The notes below the pieces were generated by a model. The model was not told where the DNA came from. It was given only the letters and a program-made list of their open reading frames with translations, and made no database searches. A DNA stretch of 64,000 nucleotides from Gymnopilus junonius. Taxonomy: Eukaryota; Basidiomycota; Agaricomycetes; Agaricales; Galerinaceae. Each line of letters opens with the position of its first letter. The first letter of the stretch is position 1. Shown here one piece after another: positions 34,858-46,431 of the stretch. The stretch is taken from the NCBI GenBank assembly GCA_015501075.1, contig JADNYJ010000194.1:1-64000 (forward strand), read 5' to 3'. The position numbers and the translations under genes are program-made.

Positions 34858-36059
34858 TTACATGGTCTCTGAGAGCCACGTCTCAACCGCTCGGTCGCGC
34901 TGCTCACGCTCCTGTAAACTGTTCTCCACAACTCTCCCAAGATCCAAACACTTTGATGGCCATTCCGCCTCGCTGTCCGTGCCATCGTCATCAGAATCCC
35001 CCTCCATACGAAGAGGTAACTCGGACAAGTTAATATTCTCGAGATTTTTGTAGTCGTCATGGGCAAATCTCTTGAGTATGCACTGAAGGTAGTGCCAACG
35101 AAAGAGGCCGGGAGGAGGAACATTATTGAGCTGTGGGTGGGGAGGGCTTGCATGGTGCCCATGGATGGCGGGGTGGCCTGTTGGTCTCCGAAATCTTCCG
35201 TATATCGTGTCCTCCATATCAGGTGGTTCGAAAGAAAACATATGACACTCGTAATTGTTCTAAACGGTTGATCAGTGGAAATTTAAAAGATGAGAAGAGA
35301 AGAACTCCTCACCGGGGAGACAAAACGAAGGCCCATCTCATAATTATCAAACCATGCATCGAGCGTCCTCGACAAACACAGGCCAAAAATTTCGTTGTAG
35401 ATTGAGAGATTTGGAGGAAGGGGGAGAGATGTGAAAGTATGGAAGATGATTCGCCCAACATGGTCCCCCATGCGCTTGGGACAAATGTGACTGTTCGCTA
35501 GTGGATCAAATATCGTCGTCACCCAGCACTGTCCATCGCGCTCCTTCACGCGATCGGCCATGGCGCTTGCATTCCCGGTCGAGCTGGTAACGGATTTCCC
35601 CACGTGCTGACTAATTTTCGAGAGGCCAACCGTAATTCCGACTGGAAGATCGTAGCGGTAAATCGACGCAGTCAACGGGTCTGTGGTGGCAACAGGGCGC
35701 CACTGCTGCTGCGGCTCCTTCCATACCAGCAATGAACCACGGTGGTCGGCAGGATCGCAAATATCATGGGCAATATCCATCAACCATTTAGACGCCTCTT
35801 GGCGGGAGTATCGAACGAAATCATCAAGGGGTCCTCTGAGAAGGCATATCGAGGGGGTAGATGGAGAGTTAGCGCCAGGGGTCATGGCTGTGGCGGCGAG
35901 GATGTCGTCGGAAATCGTTATTGGTGCTATGGGATAGAGACGGACGGACGGGGAGTTGACGCGGAGCTCAAGTATTCCTGTGGGATCCAGTGGCATCGGG
36001 ATAACTGTCTGACTTGGACTGTCCAGATGATGGGATGGGAGGAAAGGATGGCATGACAT
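34858..36059 (-). CDS. HNH endonuclease-family protein
   Basis: Two exons (36059-35313, 35259-34858) with a 53-bp GT-AG intron give 382 residues. The central region has RDGQCWVTTIFDPLANSHICPKRMGDH and IYNEIFGLCLSRTLDAWFDNYEMGLRF, then NNYECHMF after the splice. This is the pattern of the fungal HNH_2-type proteins, where RDG-x-C, SHI-C-P and the LC...D..FD block mark the beta-beta-alpha-metal fold. The C-terminus is acidic and charged. These proteins are abundant and lineage-expanded in agaricomycetes; nuclease activity and role are not established. Pyrimidine-rich DNA on the coding strand at 36365-36418 may be part of the promoter. No lesion seen. Confidence 0.8.
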
Positions 36060-38498
36060 GTCGAGGTGAGTGAAACAGTGGAGAAAGTGAATCAGTGCAA
36101 GTCACTGGACAAACCTTTAACAAAGACAAAGTGTAACGGATCGAGTAAGGTGGAGCACAACTTGGCCAAGAAAAAAGCATCAGAGGCATGTTGGCCTTAC
36201 TCCAGGTCAGGTGAGGGTGTAAACGATACCTTTGGCTGTAGCGACCCTTGATGAGTAGTTGTTCTTCTTGAGTCTTCTGGGCCAAGGAAGGACGGGACTG
36301 CAGCACTTAGGAAAAGTACAAAAAATCAGGCAAAAATCAGGCCGGATAGCGGTGTTTGTGAGGCAAAAATAAAAAGAAAAAAAAAAAGAAAAGAAGAGAG
36401 AGAGAAAAGAAAGAGGGGAATTCAACCTCTCTAATATTCCTCAAAACTTGTTGTGTGCTGGTTCAAACGGTCTGTCGGAGTGCTGTGCAATGGTTTGATG
36501 CACAATACCTGTGAAATATTTCTCGCAGATCTGATACTCGCGTAGATGAGATAAAATATGACCCTTTTTCTCAAAATTTTCTCATTGGATGCCAGATACT
36601 CGCCTAGATACAGATACTCGCCTAGATTTCTTAGGAATGGCATCTTATCACTTGCAGAACTTCCCCTAGGCCCTTGATTTACGTAGGTGAGCATAGCAGC
36701 AACAACTTGATTACTCGTCAAAATCTTGCTTCATATGCAACTTTATGTCCTGAATCTGTTTACCAGGCAGTACTAAATGTAGAGTAGGGCTCTTGAGAAA
36801 TATTATAGAAGAAATTCTCAAAGAGCTGCTGCTGAGAGATGTCTACTCTTGTGTCTCAGTGGTTGTAGAGCTAAATAACTTTAAACATCCCATTTATTTC
36901 ATTGAAATAGCACTCTGTATGACTACACTACCTATAATTTTATATAAATACAGGATACAGATTACATGGTGCAAAAATGAGCCCATCGGGCCAATATTTG
37001 GGTGCCAAATGCAATGGGTTGAAGGTGGCCATTGGGAGCCTCGAACCCGGTCCGTGCACTTCCAATCACATGTTTCAACTCAGAATCAGAATTGCAATCC
37101 CCTCACCAACATGGACTCAACATGAGGACATCTATTCCTATAGCTCGTGGGACGCGAAATTGATATAACTGAGTTTGAAAATATAATCATGTACAAACAA
37201 AGTAACTCAGCCAAATAATGCAGCTACTTCGACATGTTCTGGGGTGCGAAAGTCTGGAACCAGAGTATAAATCAGTGAGATGAGCCTGATTCCCGAACAT
37301 GGGGTAAATTTTAGAATATTTGACCTTTCCTTAGCTCAGGAGGCCACTCAATGAACACCACTGTACAAGGAAACTCATTAGGTCAGCGCAGTCAGGTGAT
37401 GAACTGGCCCTTTTGCATACATTCTTTCGAAGATTGGAAGGCATCTGGAGAGCTTGAAAAATAAGATAAAAATTTTAATCTGGGTAACATTTAAAGAGGA
37501 TGGGGAGGGTGCATGAAGCGCGTTAGAAAAATAAATAATCCTGGTCATTTGAGGTAGATAAATCAAAAATCCACCCTGTTCTCCTCCCCACCATGGAGTA
37601 TTTGAAAGGCATCTATGCAATTCACAGTTCTTGGTGCATATGCATATTGAGAGGGCTGCGCGAAGCGCGGTAGGAAAAAATAATGTGGTACTTGGACCTA
37701 CCCAAATCAAGGACCAGATCAATTTCATACCCAAATGCGCGAAGTGCGCCTCGAAAAAATGGACTGCTTTTGGCCCCTGCAGATTTCATCAAAGCACAGC
37801 ATGCTAGATGACCTTCACCTATATAGACACTGCGTAATTTATTTATTTCTTCCCTCCCTTCTTCGATTTAATTAATTTAATTTAATTTAATATTAGGCGG
37901 GCCCACACCTATAGAAAGTGAGCCCCAACATGAGTAACTGGCCAAAAATCAGCAGCAGACCCACAGGTGAAGCATACCTTCCCAATTAGGCACTGACAAC
38001 ATCCAAATATAAAAATGATTATCAGAACTCCTGATAATCATTAGGACAAGCTGCTTCTCAACTGCTTTCAAAACATCCCGCTGCCCAAACACATGTATTT
38101 CTCTTTGTGATCTGAATCTATGTTGATGAATCCCACAACCACTATTCTTTGTGGCATGATCAGAACAAGGGTAGACTTGCTTGAGCAGAAGTGACATACA
38201 TGGTATTTGCAAGAAGTAGATGGCAATGAGCTCGAGAACAGGTGCACTTTGCAGAAGAGACATTGGAGAAGCTGGGCAACATTAGTGGAATGCAGAGTTG
38301 ACATAGCGGCCACTACAAATGGTTGCTAGGGAATTTCGTCATGACTCCCATGCTACAGAAAGTTCGGGATTCCTTCCCCGAATATGGGTTCTGTAGTGCA
38401 TGGTGTAGCAAGCTCATGGTTGCAATATGGCAGACCTTCAAACTAGTGCAAAAAACATAGAATATGGCTCTAAAGTCCTTCTATTACCATAATTCTAC
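36060..38498. other. intergenic with small repeats
   Basis: No gene is supported. Features seen: a purine-rich tract (36365-36418); a tandem pair of AGATACTCGCCTAGAT at 36594-36609 and 36612-36627; and three degenerate copies of a GCGAAGCGCG-n-AGGAAAAAATA motif near 37514, 37660 and 37736. There is also a hairpin at about 38351-38396 (CTACAGAAA...TTCTGTAG). The right part is probably the left end of the PIF/Harbinger element. Confidence 0.45.
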
Positions 38499-40016
38499 AT
38501 GTCTGAGCCTCTACTTAATTCATCTACATCCAATACACCTTCTGCAAATACCCAGCTCCAAGTTCTCAAGGAGCAGCTGCTTGTAGTCCGAGCCAAATGC
38601 AATGCAAAAGGCACGAAGGCTGCTAAACCCAACAAATCTGACCCCAAACTGTCCCTTGGGAAAGAAAATGCCAAACCAGTGAAGAAGCATGGGAAGGTCG
38701 AGAAATCTGAAGTACCTGAGGTCAAGAAAGAAGAAAAGGATTGTGTATGGTGAGACTTAGTTGAAGTTCAATGCCATAAAAGATTTGATAATTAAGATTC
38801 ATGCAGATGGGCAGATCCTGCACTGGTACACCTGACAGACACACTCCTCACCAAAATTGAAGACAGCCTTCAATACTGAAAGGTTTTTGGATTTTCTGTG
38901 GGCGATGTGGATGTTACTGTGGGTGATCTCAATGCCATCGAGGTCTGCCATCTGCTGGTGCCGGAGATCTTCAAGGACTCGAAGATGGCTCCAGAAAAGC
39001 TGGCCTTTTCTATCAAGGCCCACATTGCTACATATGTCCCTTATTTTTTGAGCTTCCTTTCTGTTTGCTGATCCTTTCAAACAGCTTGAAAACCACCTAC
39101 CAATGTTTCCGAAAGAATTTGGGAGAGATTGGTCATGGACTGATTGAGTCCAGTTGTGAGTCTGAGATTACTACTGGTACTCCAATATACAATGTTTGGC
39201 ATATGTTTACTTCCATTTTCTGAATAACGAAGCTTTCACTAACTGGCCAACAGAGCAAATTGAGAAAAAGTTCAAGTGGTGCAAGCGTTTGCATGCTCTT
39301 TTGAGCAGCAGCCCTGTCCATGACCTCTCTGGCCTCGCAAACAGTACAACTCCTGTCAATGTTGACATCTTATCTTGAGGAGCAAAGGCCAATGATGATG
39401 AGGAAGAATCCGAGGCTGATAAATCCAAGGCGCAAAATGACGAGGTGAGTTTATTCAAATTGTGATTAATAAATTAGACTACTATAATCTTTTGTAGGAT
39501 ATGGATGTCTTTGATGATCACTCTCCAAGTCCAAGTCAGAACCTTCGTGGTTCATCTCCACCATGGAATGATGAGGAGATTGATGTGAGTTTTGCCAACC
39601 AAAGTATGGAGGTTAACCCTTCTGCTTCTCCTGCTCCTGCACAGTCTCCAATGCCACCTCTGCCTGCACCTCCAGCACCAGCAGCCTCACAACCAAAAGG
39701 TCCTTCTGAGACACCTAAGGTCAACACCTTGAAGCACAAACACCCACTCAAAATGCTCAAGGACATCAATGAGTCTGTTTAATGTGTCAAAGTCAAAACT
39801 GTTGAGATCCAAGCAAAGTCAAAGTTGGAGAGAGAGAAGCTTCGGATTGCTGCAGAGAAGGAGCGAGACTTTCGTCAACTAGAAGATGCTCGTGAATGCT
39901 GTGAGCATGAGCATTTTATGGCTGAAAAGCAGCTTGAAATGCTTCGTTTACAGGCTGCAGTCATTGGAGCAGGTGGCACCATCCCAGAACTCCCAAACCC
40001 AGAACTTCCAAAATGA
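38499..40016 (+). pseudogene. PIF/Harbinger accessory protein (Myb/SANT-like)
   Basis: Plus-strand exons start MSEPLLNSSTSNTPSANTQL with a Lys-rich region. Next comes WADPALVHLTDTLLTKIEDS in another exon and LKTTYQCFRKNLGEIGHGLI (about 39089-39150). Then FKWCKRLHALLSSSPVHDLSG, a Pro/Ser-rich linker with HKHPLKMLKDINESV, and a coiled-coil tail (REKLRIAAEKERDFRQLEDA, EKQLEMLRLQAAVIGAGG) ending at 40016 follow. PIF/Harbinger elements carry such a second DNA-binding protein beside the transposase. TGA codons at 38877-38879 and 39376-39378 and a TAA near 39780 interrupt it. It faces the transposase gene tail to tail. Confidence 0.65.
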
Positions 40017-40091
40017 TCTAACTCTTTCTTTATAATTATCCATACCCAACGCTCTTTAAAACTAGCTTCAGTCACTCATTAAATATAGTCA

Positions 40092-41617
40092 TCATTCTGC
40101 TCTAAGATACCCAAATAATAACTCCTTTAGTTGTTCACGTTTGATCCTCCCTTCTAAAAGATTCACTGCCTCATCAGATCCATCACCATAACCAGCCTCT
40201 TCTGCAGCCAGGGCCTCTGCATGTTCAAGCTCCCAAGCCATCCTCTCCTGTCTCTCCTTTTGCATGAGCCGCTGTCCTTCAACAAAAAAATCATCAGCTT
40301 TGACATTTGTTCCATGTTCGTGTGCCATTGCAAAGTTATGTAGGTGAATACATGTCATAATCCAAATTGATGCGATAGATTTTGCATTGGAGTGATCGAT
40401 TCGCAGTCTCAGACCACAAAGAGAGCTCCAGCGGCCCTTTAAATACCCCATGCAGTGTTCTGACTGAATACGAATACGGGAAACATGGTAATTATATTCA
40501 GTATTCTCTGCTCTTGATTTTTCGGGCCTGTAAAATATTCAGTATCACATTTAATAGTTACTAAAGATCAAGGTACCTACTCCTTATATGGTGCCTGACA
40601 CCATGTTCGAACAGGGTAGGCTGAGTCTGCCCACACAAACTCATTATCTTTAAGCAAACGTTGATGTTCTTGAGGTAAACGCATGTGCTGCCAAGCAGTA
40701 GCATCATGCTGACTTCCAGGAAGCCCAATACCATAGTCAATAATCCGAAGGTTTGGCATGTTTATTATCTATGAAATATGGTCAGAACCATTAGATAAAG
40801 ACACAGAAAGAACCCACTTGAACATTCTCTGAGTAGTTTGATTTGTGGTCAAAGTATGCACTTCCAAAATGGTGAGGACGTTGAAACATGGGGATGAGAG
40901 TTCCATCCACCATAAGCCAGCCCTCACACCAGGATGGACAGGAGTTAGCTTCAACCCACTCCTTGGCTTCCTCAATCTCGGCCTCTGAGGGCCACTGCAT
41001 GACAATGCAATGAAAGCGCTCATCACAGCAAGCATGCATGACTCAGTTCGTGCACTCACAGACAGTTCCATAACCAACCCCAGCCCACAGGGCTACCTTC
41101 AGAGTACTGACGCCATTTCCAAAATGGCCGAAATGGTACAGCGCAATTGCAAGTTGTTGTTCAACAGGCATCTGGGGATTGTTTGAATTGTTCTGGAAGG
41201 CCATGTGGTGTTGAATGGTCTCAAAGGAGGCTGTTGAAGCAGTCAGGTGTGATGCAGAGGTATGAACAGAAGATGTCCGGAAAGCCAGTCTTGTACTGGG
41301 TAAGGAGCATGTTCAGGTTTTCACAAGTTTGGGGATTTTGTGACACTCTTCAATGTAGAAACTTTTGTAGAGCTTGTGACAGGCTTGAATAACCATATCA
41401 GACAAGGGCATACCTCGTCCTCAATTTCCATGCCCCAGCCACTCGAAGCATCGCTGCCGTTGTCTGATCCTGCCTTTTCCGAGTTCATCTCCCAGTAAGA
41501 TCCCGTGCTGTCAGTGTCATGTACACTCGCAGATTCCTGGGCCTCGATGATAGTTTGCAAGATATAGGCTTCTAGTAAAGCATTTGCATGCTTCTGTCTG
41601 TCGCTGAGGTGAGGCAT
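40092..41617 (-). pseudogene. PIF/Harbinger transposase (HARBI1-like), broken
   Basis: Minus-strand exons give an N-terminal part starting MPHLSDRQKHANALLEAYIL, then ITPDCFNSLL, FGHFGNGVSTLKVALWAGVG and CPSWCEGWLMVDGTLIPMFQ with the first catalytic Asp. Next are RIIDYGIGLPGSQHDATAW with the second Asp and DSAYP, and IHLHNFAMAHE with the candidate Glu, ending at 40092. The spacing suits DDE_Tnp_4 enzymes. One extra T near 41220 (CTCCTTTGAGACC) shifts the frame between FNSLL and ETIQHHM, so this copy is probably dead. Introns of about 50 bp separate the blocks. Confidence 0.8.
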
Positions 41618-41678
41618 TGAATAGATTGATCAGGATGAGCATATAAACATTGAACGGAATAGATAACATCTACGGCGG

Positions 41679-41730
41679 GTGCCTGCAACGCATTTGCCAC
41701 AAAGTCACATGGCAAATGCGTTGCAGGCAC
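41679..41730. repeat. perfect 21-bp inverted repeat with 10-nt loop
   Basis: Arms 41679-41699 (GTGCCTGCAACGCATTTGCC plus A) and 41710-41730 are exact reverse complements around CAAAGTCACA. It would form a strong hairpin. It sits between the Harbinger transposase start and the MULE, and may be the end of either a MITE or the Harbinger element. Confidence 0.8.
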
Positions 41731-41822
41731 AGCTTACCTGAGTAACGGCAAACTGAACGGCACTGTGCTGAGTCACGAACAGATTTGAACTCAGCTTGCA
41801 CTGTAGTGCATGTAGTGGCTTA

Positions 41823-41831
41823 CTGCGTAGC
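41823..41831 (+). repeat. 9-bp target-site duplication CTGCGTAGC, left
   Basis: Exact copy of 42868-42876, abutting the left long inverted repeat. Confidence 0.9.
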
Positions 41832-42867
41832 CAGGCTCCTAGAAGCAGCGCTCTCGGCTTCGCTCGCTGATTTCTAGAGGGGAGCGCAGGTCGGGAGAAC
41901 TCCGTGATGGCATCAGGGTACAAACAAATAGTTATAAGGTCTCGAGCGAAGCGAGAGAGCGGCTGCCACATTTTGGCATGGACTTCTCGGGCATGCCTTT
42001 TGCAGTTTCCATATATCATATCATATCATTTTCATCAATGTCATTTTGTAATCACTTAAGCCACTTAGCAGATGCTCAGGTGACCACTACGCATTATGAT
42101 GTCATATAACTGTAAGATAAGATGATCGCCTCATCCTCGCAAGAATTCATTCAATGTCAGTTCATATATAAGTTTTTGTGAAGCAATTAATTGATCGCAA
42201 TCAAGATGGACAGAATACTCAAGGCTTTCGAGTGCAGCAACTACTCATTAGCTGATTTTCTTAGTCAATTGCTCACTCTGCCAACATATAAAAACCATCC
42301 CATCATGCAGTGGACATCGGAGAATGTTCAGGATCTCTTGAACATTCTAATCTCATCACAGAGCACATCTTTAGGTACCAGGAAATGGGGTCTTTCATAT
42401 GTGCAAACCATCTACACTTCTCAGATAGCCTTACTCTGCCATAAAGCCAGTGGATTCCACTTCAATGCAAAGAAGATGACCGAAGCGCGTATCAAAAAAT
42501 TCAGTATTGCAGATACAGCTCGTAACTTTGACAGTGATGCTCCGGACCTCTTTGAGTTGGTCAGATTACTCTTTCGTGTGGATAAATACTACGACAGCAT
42601 CATAACACGTAGTGGCCACCTGAGCATCTGCTAAGTGGCTTAAGTGATTACAAAATGACATTGATGAAAATGATATGATATGATATATGGAAACTGCAAA
42701 AGGCATGCCCGAGAAGTCCGTGCCAAAATGTGGCAGCCGCTCTCTCGCTTCGCTCGAGACCTTATAACTATTTGTTTGTACCCTGATGCCATCACGGAGT
42801 TCTCCCGACCTGCGCTCCCCTCTAGAAATCAGCGAGCGAAGCCGAGAGCGCTGCTTCTAGGAGCCTG
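41832..42867. mobile_element. non-autonomous MULE with captured gene fragment
   Basis: The 1,036-bp unit has 270-bp terminal inverted repeats (41832-42101 and 42598-42867; outer end CAGGCTCCTAGAAGCAGCGC) that differ at only four positions, all transitions. It is flanked by a perfect 9-bp duplication CTGCGTAGC. Long repeats with a 9-bp duplication are the hallmark of Mutator-like elements. There is no transposase inside; the 496-bp interior holds part of an unrelated gene, as in Pack-MULEs. The near-identity of the arms and their intact CpGs indicate a recent insertion. Confidence 0.88.
42191..42634 (+). pseudogene. gene fragment carried inside the MULE
   Basis: A 147-codon open frame begins MIAIKMDRILKAFECSNYSL inside the element and ends within the right inverted repeat. 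Its last dozen codons are therefore repeat-encoded. The pattern SLADFLSQLL, SSQSTSLGTRKW, YTSQIALLCHKASGFHFN and FDSDAPDLFELVRLLF resembles the N-terminus of a large agaricomycete protein family that I believe is catalogued as DUF6589 (from memory, not checked). Only this N-terminal piece is present. Whether it is transcribed is unknown. Confidence 0.55.
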
Positions 42868-42876
42868 CTGCGTAGC
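42868..42876 (+). repeat. 9-bp target-site duplication CTGCGTAGC, right
   Basis: Exact copy of 41823-41831, directly after the right inverted repeat. Confidence 0.9.
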
Positions 42877-44036
42877 AAGGGTACTTTACCTGTCGGAGTT
42901 GTAGCGCTAAGGTCAAGTGTAGCGGTTGTTCAAAATCACGTAGCATAGTGACCGCTACGTCAACTCTGCATTCCACTATTGATGTAGATTACGAGTGCTA
43001 CAGGACGTCGGACTGCTTCAGGTACGTATACTTTGAAGTCAGGGTACAGCTGGAGTAGCTACGTGCTGAAGACATGCGTCCATCATTGTGGTTCTGCGAG
43101 AACTCAGAATGGTAAAGTGAGCATAAAATCGGATTATGTAGTAAGCCTTTTAAATTATTTAGTAGTCCCGACATCTTTCATTTGTCTCCTTCCAACTAAC
43201 TTGCTCAAAATTTGCTGCTTGATTATCTGTTGACTGCTTACATTTCCTTGCTTCACCAATGAGAAGCATTCACGGGCTATCGTAGGCACTCATTTCTTCC
43301 TGTCTCTGTCTCATGTCGTCTGTGGCAATATTTGCCTCTCCAATGATTGCTTTAATTTCTGTTCTGGGTTATATTTCAGAGCTGGCGATCTTGGAGGTTC
43401 CATAGTATGAGGCTATAAGCTATTCTTTAGTCTGTCCCATAACTGTGCCTTGGCATGGGCCTGCCATCGATTCTGAGCTCGGTTCTCCATGACCCCATCA
43501 ACTCTTAAGGCCGCAACTCTTTCATGTGCAGAGCTGGTTGTAAAATTCGTGAACTGTAATCTCGCTGTTAGCAAGTAAATAATTAGCTGGGGAAGTAAGT
43601 ACTTTTCCCTCATTTTATTTTTCAAACCTTGGTTGTTGACTCACATTTTTGGGCTCTAGGAATAATCCTCTGTTGATTTAGAGCAATGCATAACTGACAC
43701 TAACCGTGTCATCACCACTTCTCTTGGCCACCTTTCTCCCTCATGCATGGAGGGACTGTCATTGACATCATTACCAAGCTTTCAGGTTGGATATCTTGAT
43801 CGCATCCAAAGGCAAAACATAACTGAGTTGAAAAGGGATCAGAAATTTGGAGTATAAACATACGTCGTTCGCAAATAGTGCGTGTAACTATTATCAGCCA
43901 GCAGTAGCTAGATTGATGCGTACATACTTACCCTTCGCCGTTGCTGTCATAAACTATCAGAATCCAAACATTGCTCCAAGAGCAACTGCGACTCACGCAT
44001 TTATAAGATTTAGGCCTGTACTTGAATGGTGGTCAC
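42877..44036. other. no confident gene
   Basis: Short open frames only. A minus-strand frame at 43413-43625 (charged, with HERVAALRVDGVMENRAQNRW) could be a transposon-derived remnant but has no diagnostic motif. Confidence 0.35.
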
Positions 44037-44237
44037 TCACATTGCTGTAAATGTCTGGACCAAATATAAGATCATGAGCGAAACAAAGAAGTCTGAAGCA
44101 TAACCTGGAAGTGGACGAAGGAAAGGCGTAGACGAATCGTGTTCAAGGTGGCTTGAGTCATCAAATTCTTCCACTGCCAACCACAAAGACGATGGTACTA
44201 GTAGAATCAAACATATGAGTCCGAGTCGACTTTGCAT
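44037..44237 (-). CDS. possible small membrane protein, partial model
   Basis: From ATG 44235-44237 the minus strand reads MQSRLGLICLILLVPSSLWL, an acidic loop (EEFDDSSHLEHDSS) and a second hydrophobic stretch (DFFVSLMILYLVQTFTAM). A GTGAGT donor then sits at about 44037. The two hydrophobic segments and the donor suggest a real exon of a small membrane or secreted protein, but the following exon (after an acceptor near 43990) and any family were not recognised. Confidence 0.35.
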   Translation of the reverse strand: MQSRLGLICLILLVPSSLWLAVEEFDDSSHLEHDSSTPFLRPLPGYASDFFVSLMILYLVQTFTAM

Positions 44238-44878
44238 CCTGTTTGCATATAACCCTGCGCCGTGAGCTTGAACACCTAAGAAATTGCAATGCAAGCCAGA
44301 AGTTAGAACACTCGTCAAACGGTGCAGGAAATCAAAATAGTTTCGAACAGTCAAAACACTTGAAACTCGAAGTTCTTCCTCCTTCACTCATTCCCAGCCG
44401 ACTGGACGATTCTCGGACGACTTGCCGCTTCTGACTTCCGACTTCGAAATCCACAGCAAGTACGAGAGGAAAGGAAATCTAATCATTAATCCGAAATCAA
44501 ATATAAATTTTAAAAAGGGGTACAGGACAGGACAGGATAAGAAAACACGAAAGGAATACTTAGGCTCGCTTCAAGTTACTGTTAACGCGAACAAGCGCAA
44601 TAAAATCTATACTTATGCATGTATAAAAGTAACATGGATGGACGGCAAGAAACTTCTAGCCTCTAGGTACTGTACGACAGCCAGCCGTGTATGCGCCAAG
44701 GTAAGGAAGACTGGCGAGGAGGGGAATAAGGACGGTCACATGGTCGGCGTATTCTCGGAATGTCGATCGGGTCGTTTAGAAAACGTGAACCTAAAAATAG
44801 ATTTGAACAACGCGTCATCAGCTTCCGTCACCAAAAAGGAAGAACCCTAGGGCCCAAAAGAAAACTAAAAATCAAAAA
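44238..44878. other. no confident gene; intergenic before PDH E1 alpha
   Basis: A 142-codon plus-strand frame at 44422-44850 has no motif, overlaps the 3' flank of the PDH gene and is treated as chance. Confidence 0.4.
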
Positions 44879-46431
44879 TCAACCCACCTCCTCCCTTTCC
44901 CTGCCCCTCATCCTAGGCGGCTCAGTGCCCTTGTAATAAATATCGCTCCACAGATCGACTGATTGAGGCTCAGGGCTCTGTTTCGCCTCCTCCACGGCCT
45001 GGTCGACTTCCGCCTTGGCTTCCTTATCCAGGGCCTTCAATTCCTGTTCGGTAGCGACGCCCCATTCTTCAATGTATTTCTGAAGACCGCGGATAGGGTC
45101 TTGAGTTGAGCGCATGCGCTGGACTTCCTCGCGCGTACGGTAGGTCGTTCCGGGGTCGGACATACTGTGGGGTGTATATTAGTCAGATTAAGGGGTGGGG
45201 TGTGTGAACTGGACGTACGAGTGGCCTCCGTAGCGGTATGTCACGAATTCGAGGAGCAGAGGACCTTTTTCGTCGTCGACGGCCCATTTACGAGCGTACT
45301 CGACAGCGCGCTTGGCAGCGATGATGTCCATTCCGTTCACCTAGAGTAAAGAAATAAATAAAAAATGAGCATCATTATAAAGTGAAGATAAGCATTAGAA
45401 GACGAACCTGGAGACCAGGGATCTTATCACCGCGAGTGTAATAGTCGGTGTTTGAGGACGAACGAGCAGCGGAGGTACCCATTCCATACTTGTTGTTCTC
45501 GCAGACGAAAACAGTCGGGAGGTTCCAGAGCTTGGCCTGTAGAAATCGAAATAAATTTCTGTTGCACGTTAGTCAAAGGAAAACTGGCATACCATGTTGA
45601 AAGCTTCGAACACCTGGCCCTGGTTACTCGCACCATCGCCATACAGCGCAAACGTACACGTCTTCTCGCCGAGATACTTCTGTGCAAAGCTCACGCCAGC
45701 GCCGATGGGAACCTGGGCGCCGACGATACCATTCCCGCCAAAGAAGGTAGGGGTGAAGATGTGCATCGAGCCACCTTTACCATGGGACATGCCATCTTGG
45801 CGACCTAATAGCTCCGCGATAACGCCCCGGATGGTGCCTCCACGCATGATAGCGAAGGGGTGGCAGCGGTAGGCAGTGATGACGCGGTCAGTCTTGGTTA
45901 TACCATGCTCCAAGCCAACAGAGACGGCTTCCTACATACAACAAAGAGCCATGTTAGCGAAAGAAAGAAATATGAACCGAAATGAACCGAGAACCCACCT
46001 GTCCAATAGCCAAATGGCAGAACCCTCTAACGAGCTTCGCCTTATACAGCGCATCAGCAGCCATCTCCATCCTTCGCACCGTCTGCATCTGCTTGTACAT
46101 CTCCAACAGCTCATCCTTGGTGATCTGCACCTCGAGGTCGGGGATCTCGCAGTTGTACCCCTTGAACGAGTCTTCGTGCAGCCGAACAGTCATGGGGGCG
46201 CCCGTGTGCACGTCATCGGGTTTGTTGTGCAGCTGGGTCGTGTCAGCTGTCGTCTGCACCGAGCGGACTTGGAAGGCCGCCCGCGGGATGGCCTAGAGAA
46301 ATAGGGTGGTGTGGGGTTAGGTTAGTGGATTTTCTGTAATATTTTGTGGGAAGAAAGGGGGTAGGGTTGTGAATAATTAAAGATACACTTACGAGCCTCT
46401 TTATGTGACGGAGCCTGGCTAAGGAGGCCAT
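44879..46431 (-). CDS. PDA1: pyruvate dehydrogenase E1 component subunit alpha
   Basis: Six exons give a complete protein of about 400 residues. Exon 1 is [13 protein letters not shown] (46431-46393); the others start near 46292, 45931, 45536, 45350 and 45170 and end at TGA 44879. The Arg-rich N-terminus fits a mitochondrial presequence. The thiamine-pyrophosphate motif is intact: [17 protein letters not shown] followed by [20 protein letters not shown]. The loop [20 protein letters not shown] carries the conserved regulatory serine region. With E1 beta (not in this window) it decarboxylates pyruvate in the mitochondrial matrix. Splice sites are GT-AG. A rearranged duplicate lies at 34114-34720. 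Codons are rich in CpG and no stop interrupts the frame. Confidence 0.95.

Larger units (their letters stand above)
38499..41617. mobile_element. PIF/Harbinger-type DNA transposon (ends not located)
   Basis: Two convergent genes, an accessory Myb-like protein (plus) and a DDE_Tnp_4-type transposase (minus), give the PIF/Harbinger layout. Terminal inverted repeats and the 3-bp target duplication expected for this group were not found by eye. The ends should lie in roughly 38300-38498 and 41617-41680. Confidence 0.65.

Noticed and set aside
36990..37060. tRNA-derived element suggested by a B-box-like GGGTTCGAGGC on the minus strand
   Set aside because: No acceptable A box at the right distance and no cloverleaf can be folded around it.
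44422..44850. 142-codon plus-strand open frame
   Set aside because: No recognisable motif, atypical composition and overlap with the 3' flank of the PDH gene.
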